Assembly (NCBI GenBank): GCA_002344525.1
Contig: DDTJ01000061.1
Span: 16,739 to 80,738 of the forward strand
Reading direction: 5' to 3'
Length of the DNA stretch: 64,000 bases
Origin: Akkermansiaceae bacterium UBA2367
GTDB taxonomy: Bacteria; Verrucomicrobiota; Verrucomicrobiia; Verrucomicrobiales; DEV007
The notes under the pieces are model-generated. The model ran no database searches. It saw nothing but the letters and a program-made list of their open reading frames with translations, and had not been told where the DNA came from. Position numbers and translations under genes: made by a program. Shown here in pieces: positions 53,987 to 62,741 of this stretch; position 1 is the stretch's first letter; the number at the start of each line of letters is the position of its first letter.

Positions 53987-55396
53987 TCACCACCGATGGG
54001 GGCCGCCTTGGATGCGCTCGATCTTCTCGATCAGCCAGAGATTGTGCTTCTCCACGGCGTTGAAATCGGGGGAGGTCGCCGACGCGTCGCGTACATACCA
54101 AGGCTTTTTCCCGAAATGCTCGCGCAACGCCTTCGCCGCGAAAGGATAGCCGTGGCGGGCGAAGATCTCGTTCCGCGCGATCGACAGTTCCGGCAAGGTG
54201 AGGGTCTGCACCACGGTGCGCGAGAGGGCTCGCTCCGACGACCAGGGGAAGATGTCGGGCGGGGCGTTTCCTCCGCCTTGTCCGGGCAGGACCGGGGTGC
54301 TGCCGAGGTAGGGGCCGCCGTTCTCCTTCTCCACCGCGAGGATGGTGCTGACGTTGGCCTTCTCGACCGCGGAGAGGGACGGGTTCTTGAAGCCGGGGAT
54401 GGCTTGGTACCAAGACTGCGATTCGAAGTAGTTGCGGAGGAATTCGCTTTTGAACTCGTAGCCGTGCCTCGCGAAGATCTCGTTCCGTCCCAGATAGAGC
54501 AGTTCCAGTCCGTAATCGACGATCTCGTCCGCCGACAGATAGCGCGTCGCGGAATCCTCGAAGACGTATTCCAAGGCGTGGGCGACGGCGGCGTCCTCCT
54601 CGGTGATCTCGGACTGCGGCGTGCCGAGGCTGTAGGCGAAAGGCTGCTGCGGCAACGCGTCCGCCCCGCCGGCCGCCCGGATCTGCTCGCTCGATTCCTC
54701 GAAGACGCGCTCCCGGGTCGCGTCGAAGACTTCCTTCCAAGTGCGGAAACGCTGGATGTCGGAGGCGAGGTTGACCGTGAGGAATCCTCCGTTCGAGAGC
54801 CCGTAGGCCGGTTGCCCCGGAGAGGCGGCGGTGATGTTCACGAAGCCCTCGTGCTTCATCAGCAGGTAGTAGACGGTTTTCCAGGGGATCACATCCGCGT
54901 TGCCCTCGGCCACCTCGGTCTCGATATAGGTGGAGCAGCAGTCGGTGACGAGGATTTTCAAGCGGCAGGGCAGCGCCTCGATCTGCTTGGCCCAAGCTTC
55001 CCGGCTGATCTCCTGGAGGTCGCAGGCCTGGAGGAACTGCTCCCCGGCGGCCCGATCACGGATGACGCCGTGGCCGGAGAAATGGACGTAGACGGTGTCG
55101 TCGGCCCCGATCCCCTGGGAGAAGGCGGCCCACTCCGATTCGATCCCCGCCTTCGTCGCCTCCTCGCCGCTTACATAAACCTTCCTCACCTGCACCCCCC
55201 AGGCCACCGGGGAGACGAATTCGGTGAAGATCTGGTTCACGATGAGCCGATCCGCCGTGACCCCTTCGTTGATCGCGCCGGCCTCGGCCGGGTAGGCGTC
55301 GCAGAAGACCCCGAAGACATGGATGGTTCGCTCGGCACGGGCGTTCCCGGTGGCGCAAAGCACCCAGGCGGCGGCAAGGAAAAGCATTCGGCTCAT
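53987..55396 (-). CDS. Exported caspase-like protease with two YARHG domains
   Basis: This 469-residue protein has a signal peptide (MLFLAAAWVLCATGNARA). The peptidase C14-like core has the catalytic-histidine motif VYVHFSGHGV (His109) and a cysteine in LVTDCCSTY (Cys153 or Cys154), the caspase-hemoglobinase dyad. Two C-terminal YARHG domains follow, each with RNEIFARHGY, an aromatic-rich helix and a W-Y pair (about residues 310-345 and 405-445). YARHG is an extracellular domain of unknown role. The start is chosen for the signal peptide; the ATG is at 55396. Neighbours give no clue to the substrate. Confidence 0.85.
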   Translation of the reverse strand: MSRMLFLAAAWVLCATGNARAERTIHVFGVFCDAYPAEAGAINEGVTADRLIVNQIFTEFVSPVAWGVQVRKVYVSGEEATKAGIESEWAAFSQGIGADDTVYVHFSGHGVIRDRAAGEQFLQACDLQEISREAWAKQIEALPCRLKILVTDCCSTYIETEVAEGNADVIPWKTVYYLLMKHEGFVNITAASPGQPAYGLSNGGFLTVNLASDIQRFRTWKEVFDATRERVFEESSEQIRAAGGADALPQQPFAYSLGTPQSEITEEDAAVAHALEYVFEDSATRYLSADEIVDYGLELLYLGRNEIFARHGYEFKSEFLRNYFESQSWYQAIPGFKNPSLSAVEKANVSTILAVEKENGGPYLGSTPVLPGQGGGNAPPDIFPWSSERALSRTVVQTLTLPELSIARNEIFARHGYPFAAKALREHFGKKPWYVRDASATSPDFNAVEKHNLWLIEKIERIQGGPHRW

Positions 55397-55542
55397 GGCG
55401 GGATCATAGCCTTTCGCGAGCCGCAAGTCCATTCCCTTGGTGGCGGCGCGGAGGCTGCCGGGAGGGATCGGCGCTTCGATTTGCCGTCGCGTCTTCCGCG
55501 TGCCATTCTATCAAAGTCGTCTCCCGCCATCGGCGGTGCCCC

Positions 55543-56235
55543 ATGCCCTCGACCCGACTCCCCCAGCCCTCGGTCTCCCCTCGCTCCGGCGGGAAGCGGG
55601 CCGTCGTGCGCGGACTCCTCGCCGGGCTGCTCCGAGGCGAATGGGAGGGCGGCGCGCGCCTCACCGAGGCCGAGGCGGTGGCGAAATTCGGCGTCAGCCG
55701 CACCCCGGTGAGGGAGGCGCTGCTCGAATTGCAAGGGCTCGGCTTCGTCGAGTTGCGGCGGAATTGCGGGGCGGTCTTCCTCCCCTTCGGCCCCGGCGAG
55801 CTGCGCGAAATCTACGCGGTGCGCTCCCTTCTCGAAGTCGAGGCAGCCCGTCTCGCGGCGGGGAAAGTCGCCCCGGCGGCGTTCGAGCCTCTCGTCGCCT
55901 CCTTCTCCAAAATCCGAGAGTCCGGCGGAGTCGATCCCGGCTGGGAGCACGACCGCGCCCTCCACCGCATGGTCGCCGAGGCTTCTGGCAACCGCCGCCT
56001 CTGCGCGGAAATCTCCCGCTACGGGGATGTCGTCCAGACCGTGCGCGAAATCGTCGGGGGGCAGGACTACGGCATCCACGAGACCACCGCCGACGAGCAT
56101 CTCGAAATCCTTTCGGCCCTCGCCCGCGGCGACGCCGATGCTGCGGCGGAGGCGATGCGCCACCACCTCGCCCAAGCCTCCGGCTCCGCCGTGGACGCCG
56201 TGGGGCGGATGCGCGGGGGAGGGGATCGCGATTGA
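55543..56235 (+). CDS. GntR-family regulator with FCD domain
   Basis: This 230-residue regulator has an N-terminal winged helix (about residues 20-80: [20 protein letters not shown], then [17 protein letters not shown]) typical of FadR/GntR proteins. A helical FCD ligand domain follows with [28 protein letters not shown] and [17 protein letters not shown]. The Asp/His residues in these stretches are those that bind a metal and a carboxylic acid ligand. It probably represses sugar-acid or related catabolism. The aroD-like gene starts 31 bp downstream. Confidence 0.88.
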   Translation: MPSTRLPQPSVSPRSGGKRAVVRGLLAGLLRGEWEGGARLTEAEAVAKFGVSRTPVREALLELQGLGFVELRRNCGAVFLPFGPGELREIYAVRSLLEVEAARLAAGKVAPAAFEPLVASFSKIRESGGVDPGWEHDRALHRMVAEASGNRRLCAEISRYGDVVQTVREIVGGQDYGIHETTADEHLEILSALARGDADAAAEAMRHHLAQASGSAVDAVGRMRGGGDRD

Positions 56236-56266
56236 TTTTCCGCCAGTTCCGGCGTTCCCTCCCGTC

Positions 56267-56953
56267 TTGAACATCGACCTCTCCAGTCCCCGTGTCGTCG
56301 CCACCGTGACCCAGCCCGAAGACCTCGCCTTCCTCGACGGAGGCGGCGTGGTTCGCGGCGATCTGCTCGAATACCGCCTCGACATGCTCCTCGCCTACGA
56401 GGACGCGCTCGCCGCGACCATGGCCACGGCTCCGCGGGCCGCCCTGCTCACCGTACGGCGACCGGACGAAGGCGGGCAAGGAGGGCTTGACGATGCCACG
56501 CGCCTCTCCCTCTACCGCCGCCATCTGGCGAAGGCCGCCCTCGTCGATGTCGAGACCGCCTCGCTCGCGAGCGAGGCTTGGGCGGGCTTCGGCGAAGAGG
56601 CCCGCGCCGCCGGGGCGCAACTGGTCGCCTCCTTCCACGACTTCGAGCGTTTCCCCGGCCGCGACTTCGTCGCCGACAAGATCGCCGAGGCCTACGCCTT
56701 GGGGGCCGATATCGCCAAGGTCGCCGTGGTTCTCGCGTCGATGGAGGATCTCTTCGCCCTCGTCGAACTCGTCGAATTCCACCGGGGGAGGGGCCGCCAC
56801 GTCTCCGCGATGGGCATGGGACCGCTCGGGAAGCTCTCCCGCCTCGTCCTCGCGAAAGCCGGCTCCTGCCTGAACTACGGCTACCTGCGGACCCCGAACG
56901 CCCCGGGGCAGTGGGAGGCCGGAGAACTGACGGATTTGCTGGGGAGGATTTGA
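56267..56953 (+). CDS. aroD: Type I 3-dehydroquinate dehydratase
   Basis: This 228-residue enzyme converts 3-dehydroquinate to 3-dehydroshikimate. The family motifs are complete: LEYRLD (Glu35, Arg37), the catalytic histidine in SFHDF (His124), the Schiff-base lysine in DIAKVAV (Lys151), and [10 protein letters not shown] plus SCLNYGY at the end. No ATG precedes the first strand; a TTG at 56267 gives a full-length protein. It follows the GntR regulator gene by 31 bp, so the two are probably cotranscribed. With a GntR regulator it could serve quinate use as well as aromatic synthesis. Confidence 0.88.
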   Translation: MNIDLSSPRVVATVTQPEDLAFLDGGGVVRGDLLEYRLDMLLAYEDALAATMATAPRAALLTVRRPDEGGQGGLDDATRLSLYRRHLAKAALVDVETASLASEAWAGFGEEARAAGAQLVASFHDFERFPGRDFVADKIAEAYALGADIAKVAVVLASMEDLFALVELVEFHRGRGRHVSAMGMGPLGKLSRLVLAKAGSCLNYGYLRTPNAPGQWEAGELTDLLGRI

Positions 56954-57037
56954 AATCGCCGTCTTGGATGCGGGTTCGCGGCGCTCGGAGCAAAAACCTT
57001 GACGGGAAAGCGAATTGTTGGCAGTCAATTTGCTGAC

Positions 57038-57904
57038 ATGAATCTCGATTCTCCCGCATCACGCTCCTTGAGACGACGGCCTTTCTTCGCCCGCTGCGGC
57101 CTGTATGCGTTCGCGGCGGCCTTGGGCGAGGTTGCCCGCGTTTCGATTTCCGGTCAGGAGGCTGGCTCCGGCGACGCGGACGAGATGTTTCCGCTCGACT
57201 ACGGGCGCTCGTTCCTCGTCGGTAAAAATCCCGCGAACCGTGTGCGATTTGTCGTCGAGTCCCGCACGCGCGTCATCGACACGCGCAAGGGGCGGAGCGA
57301 GGATTTCATCCAGTGCTGCTCGTGCAAGGCGGAGGACACCTTCGCGGAGAAGGACCTCTTCAAGCCCGACAACTACGACTTCCTGCCGGTCTTCGGCTCC
57401 GAGGACGGCCTGATCTTCCGGCGCAAGGCCTACCTCAACGGCAACTATCGCTCGACCGTGAAGGCCGCAGAGATGTGGGGCGGGCAGGTCTACCAGCTTC
57501 GAGATTTGAAGGGCGCGAAACGCTTGGATGACTGGGAGGCGATCCGTGCGGCGTCGGACGCCGGCTCGCCGGTGGTGGCGCAGACCCGGCTGAGCAACGA
57601 GGAAACCGGCCTCCGCGCGATCATCGAGCACCCTGTCAAGACGCTCAATATCCACGATGAGGGCCGGATGTATCAGACCGATACCGGTCCCGTGGCGTTT
57701 CCAGACTTGGGAAACCCCGTGGAGCGGTTGGTGGACTGCCTTTCCCTAGCCTACGTGGCCTTTAACACGGACCACTTTGCGGACTTCGTGATCGAGGACG
57801 TCACGCCCATCAACGAAGGCGACCGCGAAGTGACGAAGGTGTGGCATTACGAGCGCCGCGTGAGCTTGGAAGCGCGGAACAGCCTCTGGGCGGCACCTGT
57901 GTGA
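57038..57904 (+). CDS. Protein of unknown function with possible leader
   Basis: This 288-residue protein has an N-terminus SLRRRPFFARCGLYAFAAALGE, a basic patch followed by a short hydrophobic segment, possibly a weak export signal. The body contains ESRTRVIDTRKGRSEDFIQ, a cysteine cluster CCSCKAED near residue 94 and a C-terminal strand pair. I recognise no family. It is followed by a family A repeat (57922-58000) and faces the receiver-domain gene convergently. Confidence 0.65.
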   Translation: MNLDSPASRSLRRRPFFARCGLYAFAAALGEVARVSISGQEAGSGDADEMFPLDYGRSFLVGKNPANRVRFVVESRTRVIDTRKGRSEDFIQCCSCKAEDTFAEKDLFKPDNYDFLPVFGSEDGLIFRRKAYLNGNYRSTVKAAEMWGGQVYQLRDLKGAKRLDDWEAIRAASDAGSPVVAQTRLSNEETGLRAIIEHPVKTLNIHDEGRMYQTDTGPVAFPDLGNPVERLVDCLSLAYVAFNTDHFADFVIEDVTPINEGDREVTKVWHYERRVSLEARNSLWAAPV

Positions 57905-57921
57905 TTCGGTCTTCGGTCGAA

Positions 57922-58000
57922 ACTGTAGGCGAGGTCATCGACCTCGCGCAGGCGCCGTTTGGACGTCCGGTCCACCCTTATTGAGGTCGGCGATAAGGCT
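57922..58000. repeat. Family A paired-hairpin repeat, copy 4 (degenerate)
   Basis: CTGTAGGCGAGGTCATCGACCTCGC with the second palindrome decayed (CACCCTTATTGAGGTCGG). The left part matches copies 1 and 2; it touches the stop codon of the receiver gene. Confidence 0.75.
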
Positions 58001-58434
58001 CACTCTCCCGCCTTCAGCACCCAGCGCAGCTCCGAGGCGAGGCGGTCGGTGGTGTAGGGCTTGGGGAGGAGACCGGCGAAGCCATGCTCGAGGGCGGCGT
58101 TGCGGGCGTTCTGTTCGAGGTAGCCGCTGCTGACGATGACCTTGGCGTCGCCGTCGATCTGCTTGATCGCGAGGGTCGCCTCAAGTCCGGAAATGCCGCC
58201 GGGGAGGGCGAGGTCCATGACCACGGCGTGGTAGGGGGCACCCTCGGCGTGGGCCTTGCGGTAGAGTTCGACGGCTTCCTCGCCGCTGGAGGCGGAGTCG
58301 GCCTCGTAGCCGAGGCGCTTGATGATGGTCGAGGCGAGGAGCTGCATCGTCGATTCGTCGTCGACGACGAGGACGCGGAGGCTGCCGGTCCGGGACGCGG
58401 CGGCGGGTTGGGGTAGGGTGGCGGTGGCGTTCAT
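58000..58434 (-). CDS. CheY-like single-domain response regulator
   Basis: This 144-residue protein has a short polar N-terminus, then a receiver domain: LVVDDES (Asp25/Asp26), the phosphoacceptor in VVMDLALPGG (Asp74), IVSSGYLEQ (Ser102/Ser103) and LLPKPYTTDRL (Lys125). No output domain follows. The layout is that of receivers attached to sensor kinases of the PAS/HATPase type. It is the last gene of the pseudopilin/ATPase cluster, 25 bp after the GspE/PilB gene, so it may control pilus or secretion activity. Confidence 0.9.
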   Translation of the reverse strand: MNATATLPQPAAASRTGSLRVLVVDDESTMQLLASTIIKRLGYEADSASSGEEAVELYRKAHAEGAPYHAVVMDLALPGGISGLEATLAIKQIDGDAKVIVSSGYLEQNARNAALEHGFAGLLPKPYTTDRLASELRWVLKAGE

Positions 58435-58459
58435 GGCGGTGATCGGGTTGTCGATGGAA

Positions 58460-60607
58460 TCAATAGGCGGTGTAGCTGACCTTCTGGATCTCGTCGAGGG
58501 TGGTGTTTCCGGCGAGGACGTGGATGAGGCCCTCCTGGTAAAGGGTTTGGAATCCGGTCTTGCGGGCGGCGGAGCGAAGCTCGGTCTGGGTGGCCTGCCG
58601 CTCGATGAGGTCGGCGAGCTCGGTGTTCATCTCCGTCATCTCCATGAGGGCGACGCGGCCGGAGTAGCCGGTGCCGGAGCATTCGGCGCAGCCGGAGGCG
58701 ATGAAGATGGGGACGCCCTCCTTCTCGAAGGGCATGCCTTGGCGGGCGAAGAGCTCGCGGATCTGCGGGGTGGGGGTGAAGGGGCGCTTGCAGTAGTTGC
58801 AGAGCTTTCGGACGAGGCGCTGCGCCTGCGACATCGCGAGGGAGTCGGCGACGAGGTGGGGCTCGACGCCCATGGAGAGGAGGCGCGAGACGGCGCGCAG
58901 CGAGTCGTTCGCGTGCAGGGTGGTGAGGACGAGGTGGCCGGTGAGGGAGGCGTTGATCGCCGAGGTGGCGGTCTCGGTGTCGCGGCACTCGCCGATGAGG
59001 ATGACGTCGGGGTCGGAGCGCAGCAGGGCGCGCAGGCCGGTGGCGAAGGTGAGGTCGTGAGCGGGGTCGGTCTGGGTCTGGTTGATGCCCTCGATCTCGT
59101 ATTCGATGGGGTCCTCGATGGTGTGGATGTTGACGCCCTCGTCGTTGACGGAGTTGATGAGGGCGTAGAGGGTCGTGGTCTTGCCGGACCCGGTGGGGCC
59201 GGTGATGAGGACGAGGCCCTGGTCGCGGCTCATGACGCGCTTCACGATCAGGCTCTGGCGTTTGGAGAAGTTGAGCTGGGAGAGTTCCTTCATGCCGTCC
59301 TGCTTGTCGAGGAAGCGCATGATGACTTTCTGCATCTCGTTGCGGCAGGGCACGGCGGCGACACGGACATCGACGCGGCGGCGTCCGATGGAGAGGCCGA
59401 AGCGCCCGTCGAGCGCCTCCTGCCGCGTCTGGTTCATGTTGGCGTAGTTCTTGAGAATGGCGACGAAGCGCGGCAGCATCTCCTGCGGCGCGGTGTAGAT
59501 GGCGCGGAGCTTGCCGTCGATGCGGGCGCGGAAGCGGGCCACGTTGTAGTATTTCTCGAGGTGGAGGTCGGAGGCGCGGCTGGCGATGGCGGTGTGGAGG
59601 ACCCATTGCACCATCTCCTCGGGACTGTGGTTGAGGTTCTGCGGGTTGATCTCGGCCATGTCCTCGGGCTCGATGACGACGAGGCCCTCGGAGTCGGCGA
59701 GGCTGAGGGTGGATTTCTCGACCTCGATGCCGGCGGTTTTCGCGGTGCGGGTCCCGCTCTGACTGATGAGGTTGCGGATGAGCTTGGCGTCGGCGAGGAC
59801 GGGGACGAAATCGACGGGGTCGTGGCCTTGGGAGAGCCATTCGTCCTCGAAGTTGTAGTTGTCCTCCTCGGCGGAGAGCAGGTAGACCTTGTGCTCGCCG
59901 GCATAGAGGGGGTGGACGTTGTGCTTCTCCAGCAGGGGGATGGGGAATTTCTCCTGGCGGCCCGCCTCCTCGGGGTTGAAGCAGAGGCGCAGGGGGCCGT
60001 CGACGAGGTATTGGAGGGCGACGCCGAGGGAGGGCATCATGCTGTTGTAGCCCTCGCGGTCGACATGCCCGGCCTTGTCAAAGGCCGTGGCGTAGAGCAT
60101 GGAGAGGCGCTCGGCCTGCTCGGGGTCGAAGGGGTAGTGCTCGACGAGCCAGCGGAAGGCCTCGTCGAGCTGGCCCGGGGTGAAGTGGGGTTTGGAGAGC
60201 TGCTCGACGGGGTTTTCACGTGGGAGTGGGCTCGCGGAGAGGCGCATGACGAGGTCTTTGCGGATTTTCTCGTATTGCTCCTGCGAGATGGCGATTTTGA
60301 CGGCGAGGAAGGGGGGCACGCCCCACATGTCGGCGGAGCGGGGGGCGTGGTGGGCGAAGACGAGGCAGGGGCCGAGGGTGGCGACGGGCAGCCAGGGGTT
60401 GTCGGAGTGGGGGAAGCGCCCGAGGCGGCGGAGGAGGTTCTCGGCGTCGACGGAGCAGGTCTCGCGCGGCAGCTTCACCGGCACGATGCCGAACTGCACG
60501 GCGGTGCCCTCCAGCGACATCAACCCTTCAAGCCCGCCGATGAAGGGGGCGGCGGTGTGCCCGGGGGAGCTGGTCGCGATGGGGGCGATGGGGGCGGCGA
60601 TGCTCAT
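58460..60607 (-). CDS. Type II secretion/type IV pilus assembly ATPase (GspE/PilB)
   Basis: This 715-residue ATPase has a long N-terminal part (about 1-330, including T2SSE-like sequence), then the ATPase core: Walker A GPTGSGKTTTLYALI near residue 470, IHTIEDPIEYE, LRALLRSDPDVILIGECRD and HLVLTTLHANDS. A zinc-binding insertion with CNYC (about 602) and CAEC (about 642) is typical of GspE and PilB. It powers pseudopilin assembly. It follows four pseudopilin genes on the same strand and precedes a receiver gene. Confidence 0.93.
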   Translation of the reverse strand: MSIAAPIAPIATSSPGHTAAPFIGGLEGLMSLEGTAVQFGIVPVKLPRETCSVDAENLLRRLGRFPHSDNPWLPVATLGPCLVFAHHAPRSADMWGVPPFLAVKIAISQEQYEKIRKDLVMRLSASPLPRENPVEQLSKPHFTPGQLDEAFRWLVEHYPFDPEQAERLSMLYATAFDKAGHVDREGYNSMMPSLGVALQYLVDGPLRLCFNPEEAGRQEKFPIPLLEKHNVHPLYAGEHKVYLLSAEEDNYNFEDEWLSQGHDPVDFVPVLADAKLIRNLISQSGTRTAKTAGIEVEKSTLSLADSEGLVVIEPEDMAEINPQNLNHSPEEMVQWVLHTAIASRASDLHLEKYYNVARFRARIDGKLRAIYTAPQEMLPRFVAILKNYANMNQTRQEALDGRFGLSIGRRRVDVRVAAVPCRNEMQKVIMRFLDKQDGMKELSQLNFSKRQSLIVKRVMSRDQGLVLITGPTGSGKTTTLYALINSVNDEGVNIHTIEDPIEYEIEGINQTQTDPAHDLTFATGLRALLRSDPDVILIGECRDTETATSAINASLTGHLVLTTLHANDSLRAVSRLLSMGVEPHLVADSLAMSQAQRLVRKLCNYCKRPFTPTPQIRELFARQGMPFEKEGVPIFIASGCAECSGTGYSGRVALMEMTEMNTELADLIERQATQTELRSAARKTGFQTLYQEGLIHVLAGNTTLDEIQKVSYTAY

Positions 60608-60616
60608 GGGGGCGGC

Positions 60617-61117
60617 TCAGCGGGATCCGACGGGGGTGAAGCCGGGGGCGTGGACGTAGGGGGTGCCGAGGTCGGAGCCGTCGAAGACGATCTTCAGTCC
60701 TGCGCCGGGGGTGCCGGGTTCGAGGAGGCGCCAGGAGGAGCCGGTCCACTCGGCCCGGTAGTCCTGGCTGTCGGTGGAGAGGGCGGGGTTCCAGTCGTTC
60801 CTCATGAAAGGGCCGGGCGCGTTCAGCTCGCCGGAGGGGTTCGGGTCGCGCCATTGCAGGGTGCGCAGGACGAGGAGGTCGTCGGCGGCGGTGGTCGGGA
60901 CCGGGGCGGTGCGCAGGTCGTATTGGGAATGGCCGAACTGGCGGCCCGCCTGGTTCAGGGTCTCGATGAGGTTTTTGGCGATGCTGCGCTTCGAACCCTC
61001 GGTGACCTTGCCGATGTTGGGGATGGCGAGGGCGGCGAGGATGCCGATCACCGCGACGACGACGAGCATCTCGACGAGGGAGAAGGCGGCGTGGCGGTTG
61101 GGGCAGTCACGGGTCAT
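60617..61117 (-). CDS. Pseudopilin with type IV prepilin leader
   Basis: This 166-residue protein has the prepilin motif HAAFSLVEMLVVVAVIG, with cleavage before FSLVE and a following hydrophobic helix. The C-terminal half is polar, with no disulfide pair. It is the fourth pseudopilin of the cluster and directly precedes the GspE/PilB gene. Its ATG is part of a heptamer array (61104-61138). Confidence 0.85.
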   Translation of the reverse strand: MTRDCPNRHAAFSLVEMLVVVAVIGILAALAIPNIGKVTEGSKRSIAKNLIETLNQAGRQFGHSQYDLRTAPVPTTAADDLLVLRTLQWRDPNPSGELNAPGPFMRNDWNPALSTDSQDYRAEWTGSSWRLLEPGTPGAGLKIVFDGSDLGTPYVHAPGFTPVGSR

Positions 61118-61138
61118 GGGGCACGAGTCACGGGGCAG
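61104..61138 (-). repeat. Heptamer array at a pseudopilin start codon
   Basis: On the minus strand five in-register units (CTGCCCC, GTGACTC, GTGCCCC, ATGACCC, GTGACTG) contain the ATG at 61117. Same family as 32036, 32500, 37715 and 63978. Confidence 0.8.
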
Positions 61139-61153
61139 CGTTGTCGCTGAAGC

Positions 61154-61549
61154 CTAGTATTTGATCTCGGTCGAGGTCGAGCTGTCGATGAGGACGCACT
61201 TGGCAAGGGCGTTGAGATCCGGCGGCAGGGTGGCGGAGTAGCCTTTGGGGATGAAGTCGGTGAGCTGGGCCGGGGCGAAGGAAAGGTAGGGGATGAGCAG
61301 GGTGTAGCGCTGCTGGTGGTTCAGGGAAGCCCAGCCGGGAGCGACGTTGCTTTTCCCGTTGGCCTGGATGTAGGAGACGATGGCCATGTTGACGGCCTCG
61401 GCGCGGGAGATGGCGAGGTTGCGCTCGGAGTCCTGCTTGATCGCCACGATGTTGGGGATGGCGAGGAAGGCGATGATGCCGATGATGCTGACGGCGGCGA
61501 GGACCTCGACGAGGGAGAAGGCGCGGCGGCGGGTCGGAGCGGGGTTCAT
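61154..61549 (-). CDS. Pseudopilin with type IV prepilin leader
   Basis: This 131-residue protein has the prepilin motif RRAFSLVEVLAAVSIIG and a 20-residue hydrophobic helix. The short soluble part contains NHQQRYTLLIPYLSFAP. It belongs to the run of four pseudopilin genes and ends 36 bp before the next. Confidence 0.85.
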   Translation of the reverse strand: MNPAPTRRRAFSLVEVLAAVSIIGIIAFLAIPNIVAIKQDSERNLAISRAEAVNMAIVSYIQANGKSNVAPGWASLNHQQRYTLLIPYLSFAPAQLTDFIPKGYSATLPPDLNALAKCVLIDSSTSTEIKY

Positions 61550-61586
61550 GGCGGGGGAAGAGGGTCGGGCGGAGGGCTGGACAGGG

Positions 61587-62012
61587 TCATTTCAGCTCGA
61601 CCTTGGGGTAGGTGTTCGTCTGCCAGGAGTCGAGGAGGAGGTATTGCTGCGTCTTGAGGAGGGCGGCGCTGCGGACCTCGTTGTTGACGGTGGTGTTGGC
61701 GAGGAAGTGGGAGAGGGTGGTGTCGTCGAGGTAGGTGTTGACGAGCTGGAGCCGCCCCACGCTGGTGCCGGCGAGGTTGTAGAGGCGGCGCGCCTCGGCG
61801 AGGCCCTGGGTCTGGGAGACGCCGTTGACCCAGGCGTTGACGGCGTTCTGTACGGCGGCCTGCTGCTGGCGGGCGACGACGCGGCGGGTGTCCTGGGCGG
61901 CGTTGGAGAAGGAGGTGATGACGAGGGCGGACATGATCCCGATCACGGCGATGACGATGAGCATCTCGACCATCGTGAAGGCGCGGTTCGAATGGAAAGG
62001 GGCCTTTTTCAT
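61587..62012 (-). CDS. Pseudopilin with type IV prepilin leader
   Basis: This 141-residue protein has the prepilin motif NRAFTMVEMLIVIAVIG and a hydrophobic helix, then a helical spine (DTRRVVARQQQAAVQNAVNAW) and a polar end. It is the second pseudopilin gene, 37 bp upstream of the third. Confidence 0.85.
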   Translation of the reverse strand: MKKAPFHSNRAFTMVEMLIVIAVIGIMSALVITSFSNAAQDTRRVVARQQQAAVQNAVNAWVNGVSQTQGLAEARRLYNLAGTSVGRLQLVNTYLDDTTLSHFLANTTVNNEVRSAALLKTQQYLLLDSWQTNTYPKVELK

Positions 62013-62129
62013 TCGAGGGAGGGGCGGCCGGGAAGTCGGGGAAAGGGAGGGAAGGAGTCGCCGGCGTCCGGATGTACGGACGTCGGCGATGGATGGATTC
62101 GGTGGATCGGGCGGTTCGCCCGCGGGGGG

Positions 62130-62576
62130 TCAGTTGGCCGTGCCGCCGATATAGGTGAGGCGGTTGGTGGCAGCGGTGTATTCAAGATACTTGCCGACGC
62201 CGTCGGTGCCGGCGGTGTTGACTGCCGCGATGCCGGGAGAGCCGAAGTAGGCTTCTTTGAAGGGGCTGGTGGCGAAGTCCCCCGTGGAGGGGATTGTCAC
62301 GCCGGTGATGACGGCGTTGATGACGGTGCCTTTGGCCGTGATCGTGGTGCCGGTCCCGCTGCTCTTCGAGAAGTCGTATCCGACCGCTTGGGCGGAGGCG
62401 AAGACGGAGGCGATGTTCTGCGCGTTGCGGCGGAGGGTCGAGTCCTTGGCGGAGTCGGTGATCTTGCCGATGTTCGGCACGGCGATGGCGGCGATGATGC
62501 CGATGACGGCGATCACGACCAGCATTTCGACAAGGCTGAAGCCCTTCTGGACGGCTTTGACGGGGTGGAGTTTCAT
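62130..62576 (-). CDS. Major-type pseudopilin
   Basis: This 148-residue protein has the leader VQKGFSLVEMLVVIAVIG with the canonical Gly before Phe and the conserved Glu5. The frame is open to 62687, but the ATG at 62576 gives a normal 12-residue leader and lies downstream of a strong promoter. The soluble part is Gly/Thr/Ala-rich with an SSGTGTTITAKG stretch. As the first pseudopilin gene behind its own promoter it is the best candidate for the major subunit. Confidence 0.88.
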   Translation of the reverse strand: MKLHPVKAVQKGFSLVEMLVVIAVIGIIAAIAVPNIGKITDSAKDSTLRRNAQNIASVFASAQAVGYDFSKSSGTGTTITAKGTVINAVITGVTIPSTGDFATSPFKEAYFGSPGIAAVNTAGTDGVGKYLEYTAATNRLTYIGGTAN

Positions 62577-62658
62577 CAGTTGGTATCTTTCTATGGTATA
62601 TATTGTTGTTGTTTGGTTTTGTTGGAAACGCTCTGTGAGGAGTGGGTGTTTCGGAGGG

Positions 62659-62687
62659 AATGTAATCAATAAATTTCGTAATTTCAA
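62659..62687 (-). promoter_or_regulatory. Promoter of the pseudopilin operon
   Basis: On the minus strand TTGAAA (62682-62687) precedes TACATT (62659-62664) with an exact 17-bp spacer, in a very AT-rich stretch. The predicted start near 62652 leaves a leader of about 75 nt before the ATG at 62576. Confidence 0.65.
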
Positions 62688-62741
62688 TAAAATTTATAAT
62701 AAAAAAGACGGAAACTGCTTGGGAAAGGTGTTTTTTGGGGT

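Noticed and set aside
58319..61150. A 943-codon open frame on the plus strand across the GspE/PilB and pseudopilin genes
   Set aside because: Acidic, glycine-rich antisense translation without domains; the minus strand holds well-defined genes over the same range.
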